64,000 nucleotides of DNA from Moniliophthora roreri (taxonomy: Eukaryota > Basidiomycota > Agaricomycetes > Agaricales > Marasmiaceae), in the NCBI GenBank assembly GCA_001466705.2, contig LATX02000222.1, positions 434,001 through 498,000 of the forward strand, given 5' to 3'. Below are positions 35,201 through 47,689 of the stretch, piece by piece (position 1 is the first letter of the stretch; every line of letters begins with the position of its first letter). A model generated the notes under the pieces. The model saw nothing but the letters and a program-made list of their open reading frames with translations. It did not search any database and was not told where the DNA came from. The translations under genes and the position numbers were made by a program.

Positions 35201-36100
35201 CGACGCTGAGAGAGCCAGAACGATGTGTTTTCAAGTAGTGAAATTGACGCTGGCAGATGGAAACTAGGAGTCGTGTTGCTGGAAGGAAGGCAAAATTTGG
35301 CGATGGCAGGCACTTTGCTCATCACCGGCACGGTCATCTGTCGAGATATCCTTCCAGCTCGCCATTTGGACACTCATACCTCACGAACGGGGTTAGCGTA
35401 ATATTCGCGATGCTCAAGTCAACGGGGATTTGACGACCCAGAGACTGAGAGAAACCCGGCGTTGACGGCTTGGAATCATGTGCGTAGCCCATGTTCGATT
35501 CTCGTTTCATGGACTGAAAGGGATGAATCTAGTACCAGCGTATTCCGCCTCAAGAGAAATACACAGAGTAACTGCGGAATTGATAGTCGATAAGGATACT
35601 GTGTCTATGGTGGTACAGATTACCACCGAGTTCATCAGTCAGAGCCGACAACACTACTTCCAAGATATCGACCGTCGACAACGTCGTCAAGATATTTGGT
35701 ACTGCCCTCGCAGAGACCTATTCCAGGGCGGCACCGAAAGGCTAGGAGGATTTGACAAAGATGAGCGGAACATGAAGATCGAATGAAGCCTGGAGCTGTA
35801 CGTGCGCCACCTATCCTGTTGACTTGTGCGTTCGGCGAGCTTCTGCTAATACTATACACTGAATAGATCACACAATATCAACTGGAACAGAACGCACGTC
35901 GTGTCCGACCTCCTCTCCAACCCTTTTCGTTACTGGTGATCTACCGTCGACTCCATTTTGCCTTACCTACGAGATTGCGAGAAAAAATAGCGCTTCCCTG
36001 TTCTAAAAACATCCCTGGTCAAGAATCCCGATAATCCAGCAGAAATCCGAGCAAGACTGCATATGAGGAACGGATGTCGAAAATATATACACTAGGTGTT
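32240..36100. repeat. segmental duplication S1 (partner of S2), X-related at its left end
   Basis: Aligns in the same orientation and order with S2: 32340-33115 with 44217-45000, 33660-33720 with 45236-45280, 33990-34100 with 45625-45760, 34670-34860 with 46310-46480, 35040-35090 with 46660-46710. The first 1.3 kb is also X-like, with two visible minus-strand introns: 32500-32556 (GTAAGT, branch TACTAAAC) and 32378-32430 (GTATGT...CGGCAG). Open frames (for example 34111-34656) are not shared in frame with S2 and have no motif, so no CDS is called. The block is CpG-rich, unlike the TM genes beside it. Confidence 0.6.
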
Positions 36101-36169
36101 AAAGTGAGATATAACTGCCTTTTGGTACGTGTCTTGGACCGCATGGACTTTTGTGTGTGAAGGGATTAT

Positions 36170-36625
36170 ATGGATGCCGTTTCAGCTGTTGGGTATCTGA
36201 TGACAGGTACGCTGCACATCTCGTTTTCTTGCTCCCTTTTATGTACTAACTTATTCTTCCTAGAGCTGCGGAGAATGTGTATATCCATCGAACAACATTG
36301 GGATCTTGTTGCCGGTATCACCAGTTACTCAAGCTCGATCGTCGAAGCCGAAGCACCTACCCAATCTTGTTCAGGATGTGGAGAGCAGTCGGTCATGTTG
36401 ACAGGAGCCATACGGTCGCAGACGTCGAAGGTACGACTCTTTTCATCCTCGGAATACCATTCTGGATCACTAACTTGGACGCATCTTCAGCGGACGGGGC
36501 TATACCCGGCATCGTCATTGGTAGGTGTTTCTCTGAAAAACGTTCAAGATTCTCATCGTCCACTCTCAGAATCACCCCCAAAGCCCAAGTCCCATACATA
36601 ATCTTGGTTTCGTCACCTTCATAGC
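36170..36625 (+). pseudogene. relic Y1 of a TM-family 3' end, CpG-rich
   Basis: Exon-like pieces match the end of the TM genes. SSIVEAEAPTQSCSGCGEQS (about 36332-36391) corresponds to the exon-10 segment of copies A-C, followed by a donor at the same place. A 30-nt exon near 36490-36520 ends GTAGGT as exon 11 does, and an exon-12-like start (SPPKPK) follows, then a stop. The hydrophobic last exon is missing. An inverted, partly similar block (Y2) lies at 42600-43200. The minus strand also has a long open frame at 36393-36683 (ASFSYEGDETKIMYGTWALG), of which Y2 keeps a recognisable part. Confidence 0.5.
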
Positions 36626-36914
36626 TGAAACTAGCCAGTAGACGCACGAGCCTTCGATGACATTGCGCAGGAACCAGGTACAAGCTTCCGTTGCCTCTTT
36701 ATCACGTCGATTCTAAACTGCATGCAACAGACGTCAATCTCCGGTTCCGGGACGGTTCCATACAGCCATTCGCCGGCCTCGTGTTCTATTCTGCATTTTG
36801 GATTGATATAGTTGTGGTGTGTTCATTTCGCAGTAATGCTACGATAGCTCGCATCCCGATTCATACGTATTCTTCGTGTACTTGTACATTTCTTGATAAT
36901 CTCGAGTTCATTCC
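36626..36914. other. junction between Y1 and X2
   Basis: About 290 bp, part of which (36720-36780) also occurs inverted near 42605-42665. No separate feature is seen. Confidence 0.35.
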
Positions 36915-38940
36915 TGTTCGCCCTTCTTCACTCGCCCGCCCGCCTTTACCACGTGCTGTCTCTGAAATCCTCAGAGGCGGAACGCAGCCAACAAACATTG
37001 AGTGTCCCTCGAATGACTCAATCAACTTGGTCTTGGGCTAACAGTACGACTGCGACGAGGAGTGGTGCTATTTCAAAAGACTGAACAAGAGATCAGGGAA
37101 GGGATAAAACGAACAAGATAGATGCGTACCTTGGGACTCGAAGAAGCGGAGAGGTGAACTGCAATGCGGTATGTCGCGTGTTAATATTTTGGCACGGAAC
37201 CACACGTACCGCCCCGTATCTTCTCGATGGTGGACCGTCATGTGGAATTGACGTGTTGCAGTTGCGGCGGCTGGGTATGATGGCCTGTATTGCATTCGTC
37301 GGCCGCACAAGAGCGAACTCGAGAACAAAGCTCACCTCATGCCGAGTGGCGAAAAGTGTAACAAGGATCCTTCACGTTGGACCTTGAAGAGGACTAATGA
37401 CGCGGTTATTCGGCTTGGTGTTGAAGACGGGAAGGAGTCATCAAGGCCAACCTTTCGCATCGAAATCTGGCGGTAAGTGAGTTAGCAACAAGATGAATGA
37501 GACGCGACCAATAACGTACCTGATTTGGCCATTGTGCGTTCGCGATTGCTTGTCATCCCAGGTAGAAGTTTTCTATCAACATGGTGTTCGACGACAAGGG
37601 CTTTCCTCTTTGATCTGAAAAGCAAGTTTACTATACGAGCCTGTTAATGCGAACAATAGTGACATACCACGTTGAATGCATTTCATGACGGTGTGAGTTT
37701 GCGTCCGATTTGGCGCTGTACTCATGTCAGTCCGACTGTCAAAGTGGTGCATTAGAAAGGGGGTGGAGGTGCTGCCAGTGGTTCATGTTTACTCACCTGC
37801 AATTCCTTGTTCTCCCCCGTTCTGCTTCCGGACTCCGACTCTCGTGCGACTTCAAGGTGCCCGGAGAAGGGTCGAGAGATTGAGAAGAATAGGTTGAAGA
37901 TTCGTCTCTGCGTCGTGATGGTAACGTCGAACGATGGGTTGTCCCGCTCCCAGAATCATTTGCACACGTTTTTCATACTCCTAACCAAGGAAGAGCATTG
38001 CTGGATAAGATATGGATTTCAGAACCGAAACTTGAAATGAGAACGACAACGCACCGGAACCAGGTCTGTTTGTATTTGGAATCGAAAAGAACGGCTGGGA
38101 GTGTTAGGCATCCTGGAAATGATGGTGAGGGCGCAGTTTTCCTGCTTCCCAACCATGTTCGTTATAATGGTTTGAACAACATTAACCACGCTCTGCTGTT
38201 TCTTGTTGATCGACTGCGCTCCGGATAAGTGAGTTTGAAGTCCATGGTGAAGGTTGGCGATGGTGTTGTGGGATGAAACAACCCGACCAAACTCCAAAAA
38301 CCTTTCGAGCAGTTATTTCTTCTCTGGTGATCGTGTTGGTGATGGAATTTGGAAAGCGTTGTGCTGGTGACGGGAAGTATTGCGCAGCAGGCAGGTATTG
38401 GACGGTTTTCGCAAGGAAAAGGCAATTTTGGGGGAGTCGGAGCGTGCTGGCAACATGGTGGTGATGGCGAAGATGGTGAGAGGTTGCATTGGAAAACCCA
38501 TTATGCTGGTGGTGGATGGCTTCGGAGGTCCCATACGGCAGGTAGTCTCTTGTAAGCAGACAGGTTTCCTCCCTTTTTTGTGGTGAGGAGGGCGGTCGGA
38601 GACCCACGGCAGGCACATTGCTTCAACTGCTAGTGTAGCAATGGAGAGTATTTTAGTCGGGTGGGACAACGAAAGGCAGAGATGAACTTGAGTGTGTTGA
38701 ATACATGGTCGTTGATATCACAGTGGAGTACTCTGGGGTTTGAGTGTTGGCTGAGCGCTATCTGCAGTGGATAGTTAACACTCATAAACGACTTGCCTCA
38801 CTGCCATTGACTGAAACGCTGAAATTGAATCACGCAGTGAGAAAATTCAGTCCGTCGCACAATGTCCGAGTCCTGTGCTGTCCTCGTGATAACACGTCTT
38901 AAATCTATGACACACTCCTTCCCTCCTCATCTCTGCCCTC
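36915..38940 (-). pseudogene. X-family copy X2, upstream of TM copy A
   Basis: Aligns with X5 (48920-50960) and X1. On the minus strand it shows an exon with ISMRKVGLDDSFPSSTPS, spliced from an exon ending ANAQWPNQ by an intron with GTACGT donor and CGCCAG acceptor, and an exon with RRMQYRPSYPAAATATRQFH ending at GTACGCATC. Frames break repeatedly, and a stop sits where X5 reads GQQAIANAQ. It is CpG-rich up to the start of TM copy A. The last ~250 bp (38690-38950) match 50770-51070 and 32060-32160 and form the shared promoter-side region of the three TM genes. The product is unknown. Confidence 0.55.
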
Positions 38941-38950
38941 ACCAACTGCC

Positions 38951-41561
38951 ATGTCTATCCAGGGATCATCCCATCTTGCCATTGAACACTCACAGCTTGC
39001 ATATGTCGGAAAGGACCAACACAACACTCATGTCCAAGGAGATTTGGTGCAGTATTTTGGTCGAGAGGAAAGCTGGGAGAGGACAATTTGGGACGAGGTA
39101 CATCCACTGGCTATTTATTTTCTATACAGCGAAACATAATATTGATTCTAGTATCGCAATATCCCAACATATGGAATCCATCTCAAGAGAAGTATTGGGG
39201 AGACTTTGGTTAAGAGATGGGATCAAAGGAAATGGAGACACCTGAATGCATGTTGCAAGATCAGCATTGCCAGCATTAGTGGTGAAGATAAAGATTCAGA
39301 ATTTTTATACATCCTTTACACTGGTCCTGATGCCTTCAAGGTAAATAACATTTTTCAATCATACTACATTTCATTATCTAACATATATATACAGGCCTTT
39401 CAACAAGATTTTGAGCAGTTCTCCTGCATCAAGTTTGTCGATCTCATTGCTGAAATGTGAAATCTTACACAATCATTTGCCTCTAGAGACATTAACTGTA
39501 TTCAGCTTTATGGCTATAATCAAGGAACAAAATTCCCAGCTCTGGTCTTTCACAATAGTGAGAAACTATTATTTTCCCTGTTTCAACCATGCTCATTTCC
39601 TTTAATCCTTAGCACCTGTCCCAGTTTCCCACATCCTTGAGCAAAATCAATTTTCCCCACTCTTGCATACCTATATTCAACATCAAGTATATTTAGGTGT
39701 TCTTCTGCATTGCAACTCTTTCTGACTTGTATTTCTCAGTCTGCTGTAGCACAAATATCTAGCAGTAATCTGGTATTCCAAGTTCTACTGATATTATTTT
39801 AAACTTCTATTAATGAACTGAAATCCTAGGATGTTCGTGAACTATGGCTTGACCCAAGAACTGGCCAACTATCCAGAGGGCTACTTGTTAGTTGGTCATT
39901 AGCCTGGGGAACTCTTGCACATGGTTTAAATTCAAACTCAACCAGCAACAATCCTACTCCTCTGTCTCTTCAAACCTACAGTGACTCTACTGCTGTCTTC
40001 AACTACCTTATCCAAACCCTCACTGCTTCTAATATTCTCAAAGGAATTATCTGGTCCAACAGAATGACCTTGAGAGCCATAGCCAACAAAGACATTGCAT
40101 CTGTACTCTCATCTCTACCTGGCACAATCTACAACAGAACCTACCACAAGATTATTGCTAGATGGCCAGGAGACAGGAAGAAGTGGTATTTTAAACTTGA
40201 GGGTCAGTGGAAAATACCAGATGCAATGTGGGAAAGCAAAGTTGACATGGATAATGGCTTAATAAGGTGTGTATATATGAAATAGTAACAAAATGGATAC
40301 TTTGAGCTGACTATAGATATAGATTTACAGTCTTGCCATTAGATATTCAAGATTTGCAAAATCAACAGTTTTGGTTATTCTATGACCTATTTGGGGAATG
40401 GGATGAATTTGCAAAGTCCTGGCTGTCACAGGCACACAGTGTGTTTAGCCAGCTTGGGATTTGTAAGAATAAATGGAAAAAATATGGTTTGTTTTAGTAT
40501 TATTTGTCTCTAGCACATATTTACTGATATTCCACAGCTATTATGCTTCGTTTCTGGCTTGTGCTGGAAGGTCAAAAGAGACACCTAACACAGAACAATG
40601 GAGATATCCCAGCCAACAAACCCTTATACCTCTTTATTCTACCAGTTCCCAGACCTTCAGACTCTGAAACCATCTGGAATTCCTGGGTTACAGGATCAAA
40701 ATACTTTTGGTCTTTTAACTCTTCTGGGAATCAAGAGGTATCTGAGGATTTGGAGCTTTCATTTTTTTCATCTAGGATTATGGTTCGCCATGTATGGTGG
40801 GATCACAGTGCCTATAATGCCATCCAACAACTCCATGTCTCCAAAGGCTTTGATCCCAAGACACTAAGCCTTCCTCAGTCACTTGAATTTTCTATTTTAA
40901 AAGTTGCTGGAGATGAAGAAAGGTTTGAAGAACTGCAAGGTATGATGTTTCTTTAGCTACTATTGTATTGCATTAATGTTAGTTAGAATCTTTATCAGAT
41001 GCAGAGTCATTGTCTGAAGCTACTGCTGGTTCTTCAGGCCCAGTCATTGAGAGTCAAGTATTTACCCAATCTGGCTCTGAATCTAGAGAGCAATCAATCA
41101 TGTTAATGGCTAATAGAAGCTATGCAGTTAATGCCAGTGAAGGTATGAATCCTTTCTATTAAGATACTATATAGTATTGCTAAGCAGTCAAAAATATTCA
41201 GCAAACGAGGCGATTTCTGATGTTGTTGGTAAGTTTACTTTAAAAACAGTTTTCTGCTTGCCATTCTTATTGCTTCCTCTTAAAAGCACCTCCTACACCT
41301 GATGCCAACATCAATATTGGTTCTCCTACTGTTGAATCTGATGCTGGTATCAAAGCTTCTAAGCTCTTAAAGCCCCTGGAAAGAAACAAGGTATAATGTT
41401 CTGCTGCTTAATTCTTATCTTTAATTAACAACAGAATGAAGGAGACTTCTGTCTTTACAATAGTATTGGTTGGCATAGTCTTAATCTTCATGATTATAAG
41501 ATGGCCAGTTGTGTTAATGGGCATAGTAGTGGGTCTCATGGTGGGAAGATGGTCTGTATAA
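38951..41561 (+). CDS. TM-family protein copy A, 13 exons, 649 aa, intact
   Basis: Exons: 38951-39097, 39152-39340, 39395-39432, 39487-39557, 39613-39686, 39740-39772, 39830-40266, 40323-40486, 40538-40939, 40999-41142, 41202-41228, 41287-41390, 41442-41561. Every intron is GT...AG and 51-59 nt long, all phases agree, and 649 codons are open. N-terminus: SIQGSSHLAIEHSQLAYVGK then DQHNTHVQGDLVQYFG, a Gly/Gln/His/Asn-rich segment of the type that precedes many Agaricomycete receptor-like proteins. Middle: HLNACCKISIASISGEDKDS, then FEQFSCIKDINCIQLYGYNQ, then VRELWLDPRTGQLSRG (~186-201). C-terminus (611-649): a strongly hydrophobic stretch with a central Arg-Trp-Pro, ending VGRWSV, probably one long or two short membrane helices. 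Function unknown. The upstream 250 bp are shared with copy B. Confidence 0.75.
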
Positions 41562-42599
41562 AAGTAAGATATAAAGTAAATATCTTAATAAAACACAGAT
41601 AGTGTATATATTATACAGATTATATATTTGAAAAACAAAATTTATAAAGACTTGAATAATAGTACTTTCAGTGAAGCAAGCTTAGTGGCAGGCAGAACAG
41701 CTCTAGTGCTATAAATATTATTATATAACTCATCCAGTCCAATGAATCAAGACAATTTGGAGATTTTGAGGCCTATGATGTTGAAGTCAGTGACTTTTTT
41801 TTTCTGGCTATGAAAATGTTTCCCAAAACTATCTTGATTCTTTACCTTTCTATGATGGCACTCTTGACCTCTGTTGTCAAGTTTTATTCCTTTACAACCC
41901 TTAGATCTGCTGCCAGAACTTCTATTGATTCCAATATGACCAGAGTTAATCTTCAACCTAGTAGCCTATCTACCTGCTTGAAAAGTTAGCATTATTGGCA
42001 TTTATAATATGATGTTGTAGATGTTTAGCTCACAAGTCTCATATTCAAATGCTCATGACTTACCTCTGAACTTAAGTCTTTCTAAGATTTAATCTGATTG
42101 GACTTAGGTTTCTCTTGTCAAGCAGAGAACTTAGGCCTGCAACTTAGGTTTTGGCTTTAAATTGTGACTTCTATTGTGACAGAAGCAGGAAGACTGGGTT
42201 AGAAGATCTCCCTCACAGCATCATCTCTACATTGCTTGGATGCATGCTCTTGTGGCAGGGAAATACTAACTTGCCCATCTGCTCTATTTGATCGGAAGTA
42301 TGTGTCAAATGGACTTGATCCTGATACATTGTCATTCTCATTTCTAGTTTGAATTTTGAAATTCATATCCTATCCAGAACCATGCTTCAACACAATCACC
42401 TTCATGCAGGAAAAATTCATCATTTGACATTACCAATGTGGATCTTATTCTGTCACAGCAGTGCTTTTCTGAGATGAGGATTTGAGAAATGCACAGGGGA
42501 AGAGATAGAACAAGAGTGGTTAAATTCACAGTATTACTAGCAATATTGCAGAATAAACACATCATGACTGTATCCAGCTAAAACCTCCAAAATGCAGCA
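41562..42599. other. AT-rich, CpG-poor spacer downstream of TM copy A
   Basis: No gene is supported. Short frames occur (for example 42344-42565 on the minus strand) without motifs. CpG density changes sharply at about 42600, where block Y2 starts. Confidence 0.35.
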
Positions 42600-43200
42600 T
42601 TGAACATGAGGCCGACGAATGGCTGTATGGAACCATCTCGAAACCGGAGATCGACGTCTGCTGCAGGCAGTTTAGAGTAATAAAGTGACAGTGGAAGCTC
42701 GTACCTGGTTCCTGTGCAATATCATCGAAGGCTTGTGTGTCTACTGGCCAGTTTCAGCTACAAAGGTGACAAAACCAAGATTAGGTATGAGTCTTGGGTC
42801 TTTGAGGCGATTCTGAGAGTGAACGGTGATAATCTTGAATATGTTTCAGAGGAGACACCATGACCTATCAACGATGACGCCAGGTAAAGCCCAACGAGAT
42901 AGAATGATATTCCGAAATGAGAGAGTTATACTTTCATATCTCTGCTCCCGTCATCGCGCGGCAACATGATCAGTCGCTTTCCGGGCCCAGAACAATATCG
43001 GCTTCGAGGACTGAGAACTATTAGAAACGGCGACAAAATTCTGATCGTAGGTGATTTAGAGATGTACAAATTCTCCGCAACTCTGGGAAGAACGAATCAG
43101 TAAGTGAATAACAGAAAAAGAGGGTACGGCATACTCTGCCTTCAGATACACCAACAGCAACCGTGTATTCCCATAGCGAGGTCCGTGCAGCGTAAGGAAT
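42600..43200 (-). repeat. block Y2, inverted partner of Y1
   Basis: Matches the reverse complement of roughly 36120-36790: the cgaggccg..ggctgtatggaacc part pairs with 36745-36775, and the tggttcctgtgcaat..atcatcgaagg part with 36650-36685. On the plus strand it keeps YKGDKTKIRYESW, similar to YEGDETKIMYGTW on the minus strand of Y1. The copies are diverged and no full gene can be built. Confidence 0.5.
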
Positions 43201-44160
43201 GTATCGACGCCTATTCTATCCTCCGAAGTCGCCGAAAAGACGGATGGCCTTTCCTGTCCCTTTGAAAGACTTGCTCTCGCACAATGGCTGACTGTCCAAG
43301 CTCACCGTCGTACGCAGTCTTTTGGATTTTTGCTGAGCTAATGTGATGCTTGACCAACAGGCGGTGCGACCAGCGAAGTTTCAGAGGAAAGGGGGATACG
43401 GGTTTTTTTCGCAATGACCTGCGCAAGCTATTTTCCGAGTACTGCCTGGAATTCCACTCGCCAATGTCATCCCAATTTGTACCTTGAATAATTGTCTGGT
43501 AGACCGAGGGCATTAGATGAGTGTAGCGAGATGCCGGTACAAGTTCGTTCGTCTTGGGAGTATCGAGTATACTGGGGGTAATCGGACATCAGGAGCAGGA
43601 TTGGTGACGTTCGCGTTTCTCTTGAAGGTAGGAAGGAAACCTTATTACAGGTACCTGGTCCTCGTGGTATGTACGTTGGTATAGGCACAAGTTGAATGAC
43701 GGAGACATACCCGAGGAACCATCTCGAAAGACTTCCCTTCCTTATTCAGGAGCTCTTCCATCACACAAGGGAAGCGTAAACCGAATCTATCCTCATTATC
43801 TTCGAGCGCTGGTGACTAGATCCCTACCGAGCATGTTCAGTACAGGTATACGAGGCTGAGAATGAGAGCGAGAGCGATGTACCATCAAGAAACCGGACGG
43901 AAGGCAGTGAGCGGTTTGAGATGGTGTGCGGATTATTTGAGGCCCCCCTAATTCGACACTTGGGATTGTTCTCGTCCACGTAACTCCATTCCCATAGCCC
44001 ATTCCCATAGCAATGGTTTTTGAACGCTGGGAGGGGCTATCGACGTGATAACACACCGTTGCCAGCAGATACCTCAACGCCGTGTGTGTGTATGTCGGCG
44101 TGAGAGCTCCCATTGAGACTGAGATTTGGCGTACTGTACCCCAGCTCATTCACCCTACGT
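43201..44160 (-). pseudogene. X-family copy X4, 5' part only
   Basis: Matches 10266-11200 of X1 and 47760-48500 of X5, including the aligned blocks gtagcgagatgccggtacaa, aggtacctgg and gaatgggaacgagggc-type sequence. No uninterrupted frame is shared among copies. Its junction with S2 falls near 44160-44215. Confidence 0.45.
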
Positions 44161-44199
44161 CAGCCCGACCTCGCTTCATCTAACTCTTCCGATTGCTTC

Positions 44200-47100
44200 A
44201 CGCTCTGCATTATTAGTCCATCGAACTCAACCTTCCACACGTAGTCCTTGACCGAGATCTGCTGGTATATATGTATGTAACAAAATGAACGAGACACGAA
44301 TGATAACACACTTGATAAACCATTTGTGAGTTCGCGACTGTTTGTCGTCCAGAATAGAGGTACGTACTTCGAGAAGGGCTTTCCTCATTGAATCAAGCGA
44401 GTTTAGCATACAAGGCTGAATACGAAAGGCAGTCACTTACCATGACGAAGATGAATCGGGTGGGCTGAATCACGATTTGATAGTTCGTAGTCTATTATGT
44501 GTTGTACCCGTGTGAGCCTGGCTGGCAAAGCGGGAGCATTAGAAGGGGGTAGGTAAGGGGATGCTAAGTAGTACGTACGTGCTCACTTGCCTGCGTCTCG
44601 TTTCTCCTTCCAGCCCAAAACCCATTCTATATAATTAACCACAACTTGAAGGTGCCCTGAGACGGGTCGAGAGGAACAAGTTAAAAGATCCACTTCTGCG
44701 CCATGGTGGTGGTAGTGTCGAACGATGTGTTGCCGTGCGTGGCAGGGAATAGCATTCACTTCCCGAGGTTATTTGTACATCTAGGCAACCGAGGAAGCGT
44801 CATCCTAGATGGGATATAAAACTTCGAGATTCAAACTTGAATTGGGAGTGACAACGTACCATAATCCGACCCGTATTTCCGATCGAATAGAGCGGATGGG
44901 TACTGCGACAAGAGTGTGCACACTAGAGATGAGGTAGATCTTCCGGCCGAGTTTGCCTGCTTCTCTCGTCAAGCCCCACCGCGTTCGTCGTAGAGCGTGC
45001 TAGCGACACGCTGGTGATGGCGAAGATGGTGGAAGGCGTTGAGATAATGTTGTATGGCGACGAGATATGCCGCTTCAAAGCTTCAACCCCTTGTGTAGCG
45101 CGAATGAGTATATAGAGACGAATACTCAGAAGGTGAGAATGAGATCGGTTGGTAGCGAGGGCAATTGCTGTGTTAACAAAGGCGAGCAGAAATGGCGTCG
45201 AATGACGGGTACAACGCATCATTTGGAGTCATGAGGAATCGGGAACGTTTTGTTGAGAGAATTATGGTCGGTAAACTGATGTCTGACTATGAAGGCGAGT
45301 GATAATGGTCAGAGGAAGGTGATAGGATGATAGAGTCGCTCATACCAATTACAAAAATTGCTGTCCGGACCTCTTTGGATGAAGTCGAGGACTTTGCGAA
45401 TTGGGACGTTGATATCGGGATTCCCAACAAGATGTTGAGATGATAGTCGAGGTGGCAATAGCCAAGCGAGTCTGTGGTCTGGTATAAGGACGGACGATTC
45501 CCGGGAGATTGTAAAGTGAAGGTTCAAGACGGCTTCTACTTCTAGGGTATAGTTGGCTATATCCAATGCCAGTCAGATTAACTTTGGATATTACAGGAAA
45601 TTGAGACCGGAGACCATTGAAAACGCGTTGGTAACGGTAAAGGGGCGCATTGCATCTAAGGATTCAAATGTTGGTGCAATGGCTGGCTTTAAAAGCTAGT
45701 CTTGAGCCTGAGCTCGTGCAAAAAAAAACACAACGAGTGAATATGGCAAGGAGAGGCGAGCCTCGGGCTTTGTGGATCGAAGAAGGGCAAGACTCGGCGA
45801 CGGCAGGCACTTTGCTTGGACACTTACATGCATATGTACTCCCATCTTTGAACGAAACCATCTTTATGTATTCCAATCATGTCAAGCCTTCCTCTCGCTT
45901 TGTCCTAAACAATGTCATTCTCCATAGCACATAGTAGCGTGACGAGTTAATACCATGCTGGTACGCCGAGGCTCACCACTAATTATTCGAACTTACTAAC
46001 AGACCAGGCTACAGGACGACGTTTGGATTGTCCTTTCCCTTCTTTACGTTCAAAGCCACACCAAACCCCGTATCGCTCAACTCTCCAATCGCTCAACTTT
46101 GAACAACTTCTCGCCTCCATAACATACCGGTAAAGCGACGTCGTCAAAGTGAACGCGATTTGCCATGTGTAGGTTCTGGAGAGAAAACGAAAATAGAATT
46201 GTGGGAAACCGAGTCGTGTCGGCACAAGGAAATATTATGCGACCTCTATACCGTCAGCTTCAGGCAATTTCACCGTCACTTCCGAAATCAAACTTCCATG
46301 CTATCCTCTTCTCGGGGAAGCTGGAATCCGATGTTTTGCTGGGGTGGTTGATATTATCCCGGCTTTCGGTGTGGTCGGGCTATGGGCAGAGGATTTCAAG
46401 TCCGAATCGTGCTCCAGGCAACTTCTCGTCGTCGTATTGGTTACGTCGGCGAGTTTATGGTGTCCGTGTGGATACAGGCAGATACGTGGCCAGAGTATGT
46501 ACGCCTTTCTATTTATCTTATTCTCCTCTTACGCTTTGACGCCTCCAAACGAAGATAGGTGTAATGGACGCTGAAGGGGAAAAGAAACTTTCATCCAAGT
46601 GCTGAGACCTTCTATACGAGCTAATATGGATGTTGTGGGTGCGCTCGCTTTCTCATATCAGGTGTCGGATACAATTTGATGGCGATTCTCTAGTTTGATT
46701 GCTTTATCTCCAAACCCGAACCAGACCTTCCCAACATCAACCCCAATACCCTTCAATTCCATCTCTCTCCGTCCAGAAGCTCTAAACGCGGGCTAGCACA
46801 AGAAACAACATCCTAGGCCAAGATTCGAGGAAGTGCAGTTGAAGGGTACTGCGGAAATATACATGACGTCTAGCGAAGAAACATCATACATCTACATCAC
46901 CTGTACGCGGTTATAGGATCAGCTTCTTTTACTGTGGAGGACTATCATCAATTCTGCGAGCTTCACGAAACATGGGTGTAATCTCAAACTGCAAGTACAC
47001 ATGTATCGGTGCGGTGCGGGCCCTGGACTGTGGAAGTGCAGAAGCGTCCGTATTCGAAGCAGTTTTGCATGGGCTTTTTTGGTGAGGATCAATGGTGTTG

Positions 47101-47300
47101 ATGCCGATGCGCGAGATGTCAAAGTTATCCGACAACAAGGCGGGTTTCGAAGCGCTCAGAGGTACGCCTACGCCATCAACCCTTCGATGAGCTCGAATCC
47201 GCTAATACTATAGTTTTTATAGGTGTCGTGAATACTCGCAGGTCTTGTGACAACACCAACTTCAAATGGATTGAAGGTACGTGTTCATTCTATCGACCTA
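44200..47300. repeat. segmental duplication S2 (partner of S1)
   Basis: Same order and orientation as S1 (32240-36100), with scattered substitutions and small indels. The left 0.8 kb is X-like. No conserved reading frame with S1 was found beyond short stretches, so it is treated as duplicated, decayed sequence rather than a gene. It is followed by X5 and TM copy B, as S1 is followed by X2 and TM copy A. Confidence 0.6.
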
Positions 47301-47689
47301 GTGTATAATGGTACTCAGGTCGAATTCTCTAAAGCACGTTCAGCAAATCCTGAAGTTCAGACGAAGGATGAGATGAATTTCATGTCTATCAAAGACACTG
47401 TTCAATATTCTCTGGCGCTATGAGTACAGACGCTACCATGTAACTGATTTAATCAGCATCGGAGTAAACAGAGATACCGTGCAAGCAAGAAGGGCATAGG
47501 GTATCCATAGGATATCCGAGAATGTAATTGTCCATACATGGTATATGAGCCCGTCTGAGTAACGTCTTCTGAGAGCTCTGTCAAGAGATCGCGTGTAATC
47601 TGCCCGCGGCATTCGTTCTCTATCCCTTGCCAGCCCAGCTCTCTCCATCTGAATGAAACAATCCATATCCTTCCCGACTGCATTCGATG

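Noticed and set aside
39433..39486. An in-frame TGA (ATG TGA) at the same place in all three TM genes, suggesting shared nonsense, readthrough or selenocysteine.
   Set aside because: A 54-nt intron with GTTTGT donor and CCTCTAG acceptor spans it in A (39433-39486) and B (51546-51599), and equally in C. Removing it joins FEQFSC(I/V)K to DINC(I/V)QLYGYN in frame.
41391..41441. Splicing of the last TM exon at the first AG (aacaacag), giving a hydrophilic end.
   Set aside because: The second AG (aatgaag) keeps phase 0 into a hydrophobic segment conserved in A, B and C, and copy B lacks the first AG altogether.
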